From Manis javanica (lineage: Eukaryota; Chordata; Mammalia; Pholidota; Manidae), in contig NC_133166.1 in assembly GCF_040802235.1 (NCBI RefSeq), forward strand, positions 116,140,991 to 116,204,990: DNA of 64,000 bases, in the 5' to 3' direction. Positions 36,450 to 48,400 of this stretch are shown here, one piece after another; position 1 is the stretch's first letter; every line of letters starts with the position of its first letter. Below the pieces are notes generated by a model. That model was not told where the DNA came from. It saw only the letters and a program-made list of their open reading frames with translations, and made no database searches. A program made the translations under genes and the position numbers.

Positions 36450-39400
36450 TCAGCCCTGCTCCAGGCTGCCGGCCGGCTGCACCACGGTGTAACTCCCCTG
36501 GCTCGCGGACAGCTGCCGGCCGAAGAAGGACGTGGTGCGCTTCGGTTTGACTCGCTTGATCTGCTCGCCTGTCAGGGGTTAGAGGGACACGCTGCGGGGA
36601 GGCGTCCGAGGTGAGGTGCCCAGGCCTGAGGAAGCCCGGCTTCCGGCTCTGGCAGGATGGCTCCTTCAGGGGCCAGTCACACTGAGGTCCCTCTGCACAC
36701 CCGCCAACTTGCTGAGTCTCAGTCCCTTACCCAACTCTCCTACCAGTGACAGGATGAGTTTGTGTTTGATGCTGGGCCAGCTGTGGTGTCTGAGGACTTT
36801 TGCTAAAATCTGTTCAAGAACAGACCAAAGAAACAAAACACCTAAAATATACACAGTTGGCTGAAGGTGAGCCTCAGCAGGATAAGATTTCTTACAAGTT
36901 AAAACTTCAAGCCATGTGATCAAGGTCACTTATCAGCCATCATAAATCCTATTGATAATGCACCTTTGATATGATGTGATAAAAATGGCACTTTACCTTA
37001 TGATCTTCCTCCTCAAAACCCATAGCCCCAGGCTAAGCATGAAAAAAACATCGGACATGTTCCAGTGAAGGGCACCCTACAATATCCCCGACCAGTCCTC
37101 CAAAATGTCAAGGTCATCACAAACAGGGCAAGTCCGGGAAATGTCCCAGCCCAGAGGGGCCTAAGCAGACATGACAGCTCTGCGGTGTGGCGTCCCGGAT
37201 GGGGTCCCGGGGCAGAGGAAGGGCATTAGGTTAGAACTAAGGACTTCACACTTAATAGTGTCGTTATCAATGTTGGTTCATTGACGATAACAAATACACC
37301 ACATTAATATAAGATGTGAATTAAAAACATCAAGCACCAGAAGAAAAATAGGCAACATGAACAGTAATTCAGGAAAAAAACATAAATGATCAAATGCATA
37401 AAAATGGTCCAACTTCACTAGTTTTCAAGCAGGAACCCAAACAAGCTCTTTCAGGAAGGTTAACACCCACCATGGGTGCGGGTGCGGAAGGCAGGTGCTG
37501 CCCTCTCTCAGAAGGGTACCTGTGCGCACACCCAGCAACCCCATTCGTAGGAATTTATCCTGAGGCCACAGTTTCAGATTCCAAGTAAAAAATCAGCTGC
37601 AAGTATGTTGTTTGTAGGAGCTGAAAACTAGGAATAACTGCTGTCTAACGATGGGGCTGCGCGCGTGTAACTGTGCTGCCCTGAGGCTGTCTGCAACTTT
37701 GCTAACAATCATGTTACGGAAAAATGCTTTTGCTCCCTGACTGTAAACACAACTTGCTTGTTGTAAAAAATGTAAATGCTATGAGAAAGCACAAAGAAAA
37801 AAATAAAAGTTATAGCAATTCAGCAGAGCTGAGGACATTCCCTCTTCACACACACGAATGCGGTGCTGCATGCTGCTGTACTGTTACTGGGTTTTTTCTA
37901 CTCAGTATTATTTTGTGGGTATACTGCCATTGAGATTTAGGTCTCTGGCACTGCATTAAAAAAAAAACTTTTTATTTTGGAACAATTCTAGATTTATAGA
38001 GAAGTCACAAAGATAATAAAACAAAGAGTTCCTATATTACCCTCATCCAACCTCCCCTTGTGTTAGTACCCTCTATTTCCATAGTCTGCTTGCCAAAGCT
38101 GAGACATGAACATTGGTACAATATTATTAACTCAACTACAGACTTGTGGATTTCACCAGTTTTTCCACAGATGTCCTCTGTCTGGTTTAGGACCCGATCC
38201 AAGAGACCACATCGCATTTTTACCAGCTGCCCTGACCTCACAGGACCCAGCCCCATCATTTCTGTACCCACACCTATAATATCAGACATGGGTAGCTTGT
38301 AGTTTTCCACATCCGGACACTTCCACAGTGAACAGATCTGTGGATGCAGCAGTAAGAAGGGACAGAAAAGGACTCACTGCCAGGGCCCCAGAGCTTCCAA
38401 TGCCCAGTCACAGAGCGTGGCCTCAGCAGATGTGATACCCAGCCCTCCGGCCTTTCAGCCAGGTTCCTGCCAGCCGGAGGCTAACTCACCGTGTCTGGAA
38501 TTGCTCTGCACCTCCCTACCCTCTGGGGCTCCGCACGCGCGCCTACCTGCACCAGTGTGTCTGCGCGCATGTGTATACCACAAAGGGGCTGCTCACCCTC
38601 CTCCACGTAGTCAATGGTGGAGAGGTGCTGGACCCGGCTGCACACCACGCTGCTCTGCCTCCGCAGCTGGGGGCGCTGCATGGGAGATGGCAAGGTGCTG
38701 GTGGCCGAGGGGACACCAGACACGCTCTCCTGGGGGACAACGGGCTCTGCAGCCTGGTTCAGCTCGATGCAGTACTCAATGAGGCTGCTCATCAGCTCCG
38801 CCTAGGGAGGGGAGAGGGGCCAAGGTGAGGAGCAGAGGTGAGCTGCGGGGCAGGCCCAGCCTTTCCACAGCCCTGCAGCGCGGCGTGAAGCAGACAGAGG
38901 TCCCCTGCCCTCTGGTGGAGGAGGCACAGGAGGGAGCAAACACAATCTACACAAGGAAGGAAAGGGGGCAGGGGTGAGTCCCACGGGGGGGCACTTCTCA
39001 GTCCTGGTAGATGATGGAGGGTCCCAGGTCTGGGAGGTGAGGTGGGGGAGAGAGTTCTTGTGGGAGGGCCCAGGCCTTCACTGCGGGAACCCCAGCGGTA
39101 AGGTTCAAGCAGGCAGATCACGCTCAGGGGTGACAGGATGCGGGGGTCCCCAGCGGGGCAGGGCTGGCAGGGGGCTCAGAAGGTCTCCTGGGCTACTGGT
39201 TCTATTTCTTCATCTGAAAGGTACTACATGAGTTTCCTCTGGGAAAATCTGTTGAGCTATACACTTAGGATCTGGGCACTTTTCTGTATATATATTATTT
39301 TAGTAAAACATTTACTTAAATAAAAGACTAGTGGTGTAGAAATTATGAAGTCATCCAAAGAGGGGGGTGGCAGCTGAGTATTCGAGGGCATGAGAGGGAA

Positions 39401-42400
39401 GAGCTCAGGGACGCAGGGGCAGGGAGAGAGCGCCCCCCAGAGAGGCCACCACGGCAGAGGATGGGGCTTCCCAGGAGCATGTGGCCAGGCTGAGAGAAAG
39501 CGGGGGCAGGGGTCTGTGCACTGGGGGTGGCAAAACAGAGGCCCCAGCTGGTGTGCAGGAGGGGTGCAGGGGCGGGGGCTGGCTGCCGAGCGGTGAGGAG
39601 CAGACGTGTGGCTATGGGGTCCAGAGGCCCGAGATGGTGGATGAAGCACGTGTGCTTCCGGGGCTGGGAGCCCTGGACGTGTCTGCGGGCTCAGGAGCAA
39701 GGAACCGTCCAGAAAGGCCATGCGGGAAGGGCTCTAGAGTGAGCAGGACAGGGATGGAGGCAGGGTCGGACTGAACGCAGGAAGAAGCAGAGGCTCCAAG
39801 GGCCTAACGCTCCAAGCCTGCCCCCCATCTGAGAGCACCCGACTCGTGAGGCCCCGGGGACAGAAGCCAGGGTGGCCAGTCACACAGCACTGGGAAGCCC
39901 TCAGCAACAGCCACCATGACTGCAGCTGCCACCCAGCGTGGCGTGGCATCTCCGGAGCAGGCCTTCCACTCGGAGGGGTGGCTCCAGGTCGGCAGGGTTT
40001 CCCTGCCCTGCTCCCCAGGCCTCAGCACCCCCCTCGCCTCCTTGCCAGCTGGCTTGGAGCCTCCAATGGTCTGTCCAGCTCCCAACCCCAGTGCTCGCAA
40101 CACCACCACTACCTGCTTGGAGTAGATCTTAAGGAGCTTGTTGACTGGTGTGCCTTCATTGTCCCCATCGAACTCCAGCCACAGGACAGACTCCTCCTCC
40201 TCGGGGGAGGTGTGGTCCCACGACAGCTCCTGGAAGCGCAGGCCCAGCAGGACGTGCTGGCCGGTGGGAGATGCAGAGCTGGGACTCCCATGGGCAGAGG
40301 CCTGGACCCCTACCCCGCCCTGTGTGGGTGCCACCGGGAGGGCACACCTCGCCAGACTATTTACCTCCAAGGCTGAGTCTAAATTTGTGTGTGAGTTTGT
40401 CTAAGGAGGGGAGCCCCTGCTTTCATCAGACCCACAAAAGGGGCCAAGAACCCCTAACCCACAGCACTTCTCGCCAGTGGGTCAAGCCCTGGGAACTGGG
40501 GCAGGTGGGAAGGGAAGACCCTTTCTGTGGGATCCGCTGGTGGCTGACCATCAGCTGGTGGTCCTCTCAGCAGGAGGCTGAGCTGGTCCCAGCATGCTGG
40601 GGCTCTGAGGCCCGGGAGGGCCTGTGATCTATCTCTGGGCACAACCAGAAGTCACCCAAAATATTTCTGCTGGCTTAGGAGGGACTCCTGCCCAGGTGCA
40701 GAAAACCCATCCCCCTGGGAGGGCTACCAGCATGGCCTTCTACACAGGTAGCCAAGGGGATAGGCAGCGCCGTGTGCCGGAGATGCAGGCTTCAGTCCAG
40801 CAGGCCTCCCAGCCGTGGCGCCTTTCTGGGAACTCCCCACCCAATCTTCAGCTATTAGTCAGGCAGAGCGACCAGGCCCTCCCTGCCGATTTCTTCCCCT
40901 CAGAGGCATGAATCCCAGCGGCGGCCTCCTCGTACCCTGGACACCCCCATGCCCAGCATGCTGGGCAGAAGAACTGATCCAGAACAGACCCCAGCATGTC
41001 CGGGGAAGCCCCAGGGGCATCTGAGAGAGGGAGGCCAGACAGGCTACCTACCCGCCCCCAGGCGAGCCACAGGCCCAGGGGAACCGGGAAGGCCTGGGTA
41101 GGGTCCCCCCAACCCCCACCACCAAGCACACCATTGCACCCGTAAGGAGCTGGAGGTACCTTCTCCCGGCTGTCGATGACATGCACGCCCTCCAGGCTGA
41201 TGGCCACAACTACAGGCTTCCGCCTGCCCCGGGGCAAAAAGCCCTGGGCTGGCTTGTCCACCTCTCCGTGGAAGAAGGCACACCTGGGGAGGGAACTAAT
41301 TAGCTTGGCCCCCCCTCCAGCAGCAAGGACAGCCCAGGGCAGGGTTCGCCCACCACAAAACACTCTGGCCAGGCCCTGGTGGGCACCTAAGATGCTTCAG
41401 CTGCTCAGGTGACTGAAGGTTAATGGAAACCTGACCTGGTGGAAGGAAAGCCGAGGGGGGTGAGAGAGAGGCATTGTGGAGGTGGTGGCATCTGAGCTGG
41501 TCATGCAGGATGGGAGGAAGTACTGGTGGTGGAGGGAGGATGGGCACCACAGGCAGAAAGATCGGGAACCTGGGTATGGGACAAAGCAAGTTATATTCAG
41601 GGAACCACCAGAAACCGGGTTGGGACTGAGTCAGCTGGAGGTGGCCAGGGCAGGGACAGCTCCACTGCCCACTGTCCTCCAGGCCAAAACCTTTCAGCAG
41701 CAGGTGGAGTCAAGGCTGCACCTGCTTGGGGTCCACCAGCAGCTTTAGGGCTTGATTATGAGAAGGGGAAACATGAGCGGCCTTGGGACGTTGACCCACT
41801 GCCACAACCAGAGTGGCCACTCGCCTGCCCTCAGCCTTCAGCTTGGCTGGTAGGGACCCTCCCGCCCTGCTGGCCAGGGTCCTTGTCCTTCTCAGGCCTG
41901 ATCACACTTTCTTGGCCATCTCTTGAGACTCCTAGCTTCAAACACTATCCAAATGCTGATGACCCCCCAACTACTACATGACCCTAGACACAGAAACTCA
42001 AGTGTCCACTTGGAATACCCACCTTCCCTGACCTGCCGTACTGCACAGTCCCATCTCAACCGATGACGATGCCAACCTCCAACTGCCAGACACCTGGAGT
42101 CCTATGCCTCTTCTATCGCACACCTATCTCACAAGTTCCATCTACTCCACTCTCAACACCTCCAGAACCTAATCACATCTCACCTCCTCTGTTACCACCA
42201 TCTGACCTGAGCCCTATCACCTCTTTGGCATGTTGCCAGGCTGTCTGGTGGCCGGGCTGCTGCCCCAGCCCACCTGCAATCTGTCCTCTACTCGTACTGC
42301 TCACTGTTTCTCCACTAAAGTGTCCACTTCATCAGGCAGGGGCCACAGTCTCTGCTCAAAGCAGTGTCACCAGTACCAAGAGTGGGGCCCACAGGAGGGC

Positions 42401-45400
42401 ACAGAGCTGTCGGCTAGGTGCTGGCATTGTGAAGGAGAACCAGCTAAAGGGACGGTCAGCAGGTCCACTGACCAAGTGACTGCAGGTGGAAGGAAAGGAC
42501 CTGCCAGGGTGTCCTGGCCTGTGACGGGGGGAGAAGACAAGTGTCCGGCTTGGGGCCCGAGGTGTTGGCATCAAGACACACCTCACATGAGGATGTTGCT
42601 CAGCTGGAGCAGACGGGCTCGCTGGCAGGCTGCAAAGGCCGAAACAGACTGCACTGTCAGGGGACGGGGACGGGAGACCCCTGGGCATGGCTGCCCCTGA
42701 CGACAGCAGCCAGGGAACCTCACCCATAGAAGGGCAGCTCGTGGCACTTGAGGAGGTAGGAGCGGTAGTGGGTGCTCAGGGAGGCCTCGCGCTCGCTGTG
42801 GCTGCCAGCCGTTTCCTTCACCTTGCGGTAGGCATTCAGCAGGCCCTGCTCACCTGTCCCAGCCTTGGCCCCACGGCCCCTCAGGGCAGCAAAGAGCCCG
42901 TGGCCCCGCTTACAGAGGTGGGCGGGGAGGAAGGAGTCCAGCTTCTCCCTACAGAGGAGGAAAGATGGATGCTCGGAGTCAGGGTTCTGGGGCTGGGGGC
43001 CTGGCCGGAGGTCCCGGCCCTTGGGCTGTGGGCACGCTCATGGGGGAGGGCAGGCAGGGCCCTGGACACAGCCAGCCGGGATCCCACTGCTGCCATCCCA
43101 GGAGCACGCCCAGCTGGCATGACGCCTGGAGGAAAGGTAGGGAGACGGAGATGAGTGCTGAAACTAGGCCCGCCTCAGACCCAGACTGTGGCGGGAGGGT
43201 TCCCGAGCTGTCTGCATCGCTGGGTTAGGTGAGGGTTCCTGAACTGGTGGGACTTTTACAACCGAATGATGGCACAACTGACCTAGAGCTACCAATATTT
43301 TGTTCTACCAAATAGGAATATTTTTAACACCTCACCAACCTATAACCCATCAGTGCAGGTTCATGAAAGAAAGGACATTTTCAAACACACACACACGGAA
43401 TGAGTCCTGGGGCAGCTGCTTCCCCATCTCGACAGCCAGTGGCCATGGACCACGTACTGGCCGCTCCAGGTGGCCTGCGGTTAGAGCTGTCTTGAGCAGC
43501 AAGCGCCCTTTCCAGAGCTGGGTTTCTTTGTGTGTAAGATAAGGACACAAATTCCTACTTACAAGGAGGGCACTACATGTGCCTGGCATGCAGCTGGCAC
43601 CAAAGTGTGGCTAAGGTGGTCATTTTCACTGGGTTGGGGGCGGGGAGCCATCTCAGCTGGGGCTCTGGAGCACCAAAGACCTCAGGCCACAGGGAGGGGG
43701 TGGCCAGCCCAGTGGGAGGGCGAGGAGAGGAAGGAACCAAGGCTCACCTGGAGAGGCCCAACCATAGGGCAGCATGAGGAGGTGGCCCAGGGGGGTGTCA
43801 CCCTCTCGGGGCTGCGATGGCATTTTGGTCACAGTGCCCTCACACCCCTTCTTCTGGCTATGCTCACTTGTCATGTGGAACCCAGCCAGCCTTCCCACTC
43901 TCTGCCCACGGGGTCTGTGCAGGCTTGTGGTGGGCCCCAAGGGAGGATCTGTGCCTCAGCCAATCTGTGCGCTGGCCGCTATGTCTCCCCTGGGTGGACC
44001 TGGGACTCAGCCAGGTGAGTGTGAGGACTCTGGCTGTGTGAGGGAAGAAGCCTCCCCATTCCAATGTATAGGAGCCTGTCCAAGTGTGAGCTGACCCAGA
44101 GGACGCGGGGCTGGGCCAGGACAGTGAGGATGGGGTCGGGGATCCCATCGGAAACCCTGCACCTTGACCTCTCCCGGGCCTGTTCATTGCTTGAGCTGGC
44201 AATGTCCTGCAAATCCAGTTTGAGAGAGATTTGCTACCACCTGCAGCAGGAACAAACATGCCCATCAAGAGGACCAGGACCCCTGAGGCCACTGACCTCA
44301 AGCCAGCTCAGCTGGGAACCCTCAGGCTTGCCTGGCCTGGAGTGGTCCCCGCTGGGCCCCAGCTGTTAGTCACCCAGCACAGGCCCCTGTCTCTGCACCT
44401 CCTCTCCCCCAACACAGCGTGCCCTGTTGGACTCCCACAGCGTGGGAGTCGGGAGGAGCTCTGGGTCTAGGAAGTCCTAAAAAGTTTAACTTCACTGAAA
44501 TGATCTCTCATCCTCAGGATCATGTCCACAGAGGTCAGAGAGTGGCCCGGTCTGCTTCCAGGGCGGGCACACTGGTGGCCCAGCTCGTAGGGCTGGTGCC
44601 TGGGCTTCAGCTGCACCTTGGCAGGATGACAGGGGAAGTGACCCTCATGACCCGAGGCCTTGCCAGTGCCCACAGCAAAGAGCACGGCTTCTTCAGAGGG
44701 GGTGGGAAGTGCAGATCAGGCCGCGGTATCTGGGGAATGGGGCTCATCCCTGGAGTTTGGGACTAAGTGGACTGTCACTCATGACTGGGGTCATTCGGTC
44801 ACCTGGCTGTGACCCCACACCAAACCCAACTCCTTCGGAGGACAGGTTCCACCCTCATGAACACCTGGGGCTCTCCCAGATGGCACTTCACTGAAGTCCC
44901 CCACTGCCCAGGCCCCTCAGCCCAGAGCAGGCGAGGAAAAGGAGGCTCAGAGAGGCGGGGTGACTGGCTCAAGGGCACAGTGTAGGACCCTGCGAGATCA
45001 CTTGTCAGCATGATTCCAGAGCAGCCCTCCCCACCCATGCCCCTGCCTCGGGGCGCCGGCCCTCACCTCAAGTCACAGGCAGCAGGCTGGCCCGGCTGGT
45101 AGGGCCCGAGCTGCACTCGGCACACCAGGGCACCCAGGGCCTCGCAGTCTTCCATGTCACATGGGTACCGCGCAGCCAGCACATTGCCCTTGGCCTCCTC
45201 ATAGAGCAGCCGCAGGACCTCCTCATCATGGATCTGTGGGCCAGTGTGGCAGGGAGGGGCTGGGGCACCAGCGTCCAGGGGTCTAGGGATGAGGGGACAC
45301 TGGACACTGGGCGCCAGACCTGGACGGCACCGCTGGGGCTCGCTGCCTCACCTGGAGCTCCCGCTGCTTTGGGAAGAACACATTCCTTCGGAACTGCAGG

Positions 45401-48400
45401 GAAGGCTCATCTGGGGAGAGAGGCTGGGGTCACTTCCTGGCGGCCCCTCAACGGCCAAGCCTCCCCCCGTGACAAGCCCAGGCCCCCATCCTCACCCACC
45501 ACGACTGAGGAAATTTGAGGGCTCTCCAGAGATGGTTTATCTCCATGTACTCAAGGTCCCCCAGCCCACCCTCTCCTGGGCTCCCCCAGAATCCCTTCCT
45601 CCCCTACCAGGGGTGGCTGGTGGCACCTGGTGGGTGGCAGGTGGAGCCTGGGGGAGATGGTGGCCTGGCCCTAGGCCAGGGCAGCTCCACCTGCGGGGGG
45701 AGGCCTGGCTGGGCTGGGAGACAGGGACGCTCAGGTAGTGGCACTGACCCATGGCCACATCGTCGTCCGGGGCAACGGTGAAGCGCAACAACAGTTCTGG
45801 CCACTGGCGGCCCAGCTTGTAGGGCTGGTGCTTGGGCTTCAGCTGCACCTCTGCAGGATGACAGGGGAAGCGGCCTGTGCAGCCTCTGACCAGTGCCACT
45901 GCCCCCCAGTGACAAGAGCTATAATGATGGCAGTCACAGCCAGTGTTAGCAGAGCAGGTACAAAGTGTCCAGAGCCACTTCAAGTGTCTATAGGCCCTGC
46001 AATACCCTACTCTTATTTTACCCCCACAGAAAAACAAGGCTCAGAGAGGTTCAGGCTCCAGACAGGCTCAGCCTCTGACCATTCCCTACAGAGCCCAGGG
46101 TGGGCTGGAGCTGAGAGGCTGGGGCCGATGGAAGGTGCTGGGACAGATGGACCCAGCACTGCCAGTAGGAAGCAGTGCCAGGAGCTAGTTGGTGACTGAA
46201 ACCCAAAGGCTCAAAGGGCTGCCCTTGCCTGCTCCTGGCAGAGCCTGGGCCTCCCACCACCAGCCCCCACCTCCAGGTCTCGCCTGAGAGCTCCCGCTGA
46301 CCTTCCAACCTGCAAACTCCTCGCCGTCAGCCCACAGGCACCGGGCCGTCTTGCTCCCCCAACCCCTTCCCTTCTCTCACTCCCTCTCCACTTGGCTCCT
46401 GCCTCAGTGGCCTTCTTCAATCGCTTGAACTTCCCCAGCTTGTTTGTGCCTCTGGGCCTTTGCACTCGCTGGTCTTCCTGCCTCAGCCACTTGTGCCCCA
46501 GACCCTCACAGGGCTGGCTGGCTGAGGTCTCAGTTCAAGGGTCACCTTCTTCAGACCCTTAGCTAAGACAGCCCCTCTGCCCACAACCCAGCCCTGACCC
46601 CAAGCCCCAGCAGCTCAGTGGACTCCCCTTATCAGAGCAGGACTACACTGACTCTGTGGCCCCCACACTTCCAGATGGGGCCTTCCTGCCTGGAGTATGT
46701 CAGCCAAATGAGACTGATAGTCCCTGGAGCCGTTCCATGCAGAGTGACAAGGGCACCGAGAAGACCAAACCCTCCCCACACACCCAGCTTGAGGGTGGCT
46801 CCAGCAGATGGCACCCCTCCCTGCTCACAGCCCCAGGGCAGCTAGCTACCCTGGCTTCACCCACTGGGGCGGGGGAGACATCCAATGGTTCTGACAGGCC
46901 TAAGTCAAAGTTGAAGTGACCTTTCAGCCTTCCTGAGCCCAGCCTGGGAACAAAGTGGGCACTGAATTCCTGCTGGGGCCTCTAGCCACCCTCCTCCTGG
47001 GTGGGCGGTGCCCCAGGGTGACCTGTGCAGGCACACAGGCAGCCCATTCATGGTCCTGCCAGAGGGGAGCAGGAATGTGCCGAGGAGGGGGTGGGGGTGG
47101 AGGGCAGTGGGATGACAAAACAAGCTGCCTGGCTGCAGGGACAGGAGCTGGAGGCAGGCCAGTCACCAGCCCCACAGAGCCGCCAACCTGGCTTTCCAAA
47201 GACACAAGCCAATGGACCACGGTCCGGACCAACAGCCCAGAGGGGGAAGGAAGGACAGCTGGACTGGGTGGGGAGCAGCCAGAGACTGGTCAGCAGGAAG
47301 AGGGTGGGCGAGAGCAGCAGCTAGGCAGGAAGCGCCAAGGAGTGGGGGTGCCGGGAGGCGGGGGACAGGCACACTAGGGGCTCCAGGGACCAGTTACTCC
47401 TTCCCGCCTGTTCCTCTACAAAGGACAGTATTTAAGCTCAGCTCAGGAAACTTGCCTGGCCCTGGCACCAGTTGGGTTATCCTCTTCCCTGGCCCCCTTC
47501 CTGCCCAAGCCAGCAGGCTACAGGCCCAATTCAGGGTGTCCCAGGGACGCAGCCCCGAAAGGTCTGGAGAGCCCCCACCCCTGCTCCTCCTGCCTCGGGA
47601 TCTCAGCCTAGGAGGGCAAGACTTGCAGAAACCAGGCACGGCTGGGGGCTCCCTTGGCAGGGAAGTCAGGTTCCCATGTGTCCTGCCCTCCCCACTCTCA
47701 GGAAAGGCCTCCTCCTCACAGGTGGCTGGCCCCACCTCCCCGCCCTCAAAGAGCAGGAGACCGTTCAGAGGGGCAGGCTGGGGCGCCACCAGGCTTGTCT
47801 GACCTTGGTCCCACCACTCACTGGTTCACCACTCCAAATCTCAGTTTCTGCATTTGTGGGACAGGGCTAGGCCATGAGGACAAGGTGGGATTCTCCTCAG
47901 ACCACTCAGCAAAGACCCCCTTCCCTTCCTGCCCCTCCGGTCCTGCTCCTCCGATGCTACAGGACTCCAGGACCACCAGGCCTGAAGGCAGGCTCTGCCC
48001 CTCCTCTGCCACCAGCAGAAAGGAAGGAGGCAGGGGCAGAGGAGCCAGGCGTCCTCGCAGGGGTCTGGGTCCTGAAGGCAATGGATGGCTCCAGGACACA
48101 GACACGTCCCACCTTCCCCTAACGTACAATGGCCAGAGACCCAGGAAGCTGCGCCCTCGCTCCGGGGCTTCTCCCTGCCAAGCCTTACCCAGCAGAGGGG
48201 AGACAAGCCAGAGCGCAAAGGCATCCAGGGCGACGTCTGGGAGCTGCAGGACCTCACGGATGGCGCGGTGCAACTCGTGGGCACTGAGTGAGGGCAGGCT
48301 CTCCACGGCCAGGGGCACCACTGTGTCATCTGCCAGGTATACCAGCACATCAGCGGCTGCAATGGAGGTCAGGTGGTGTCAACGGGGCCCACTGCCCAGG

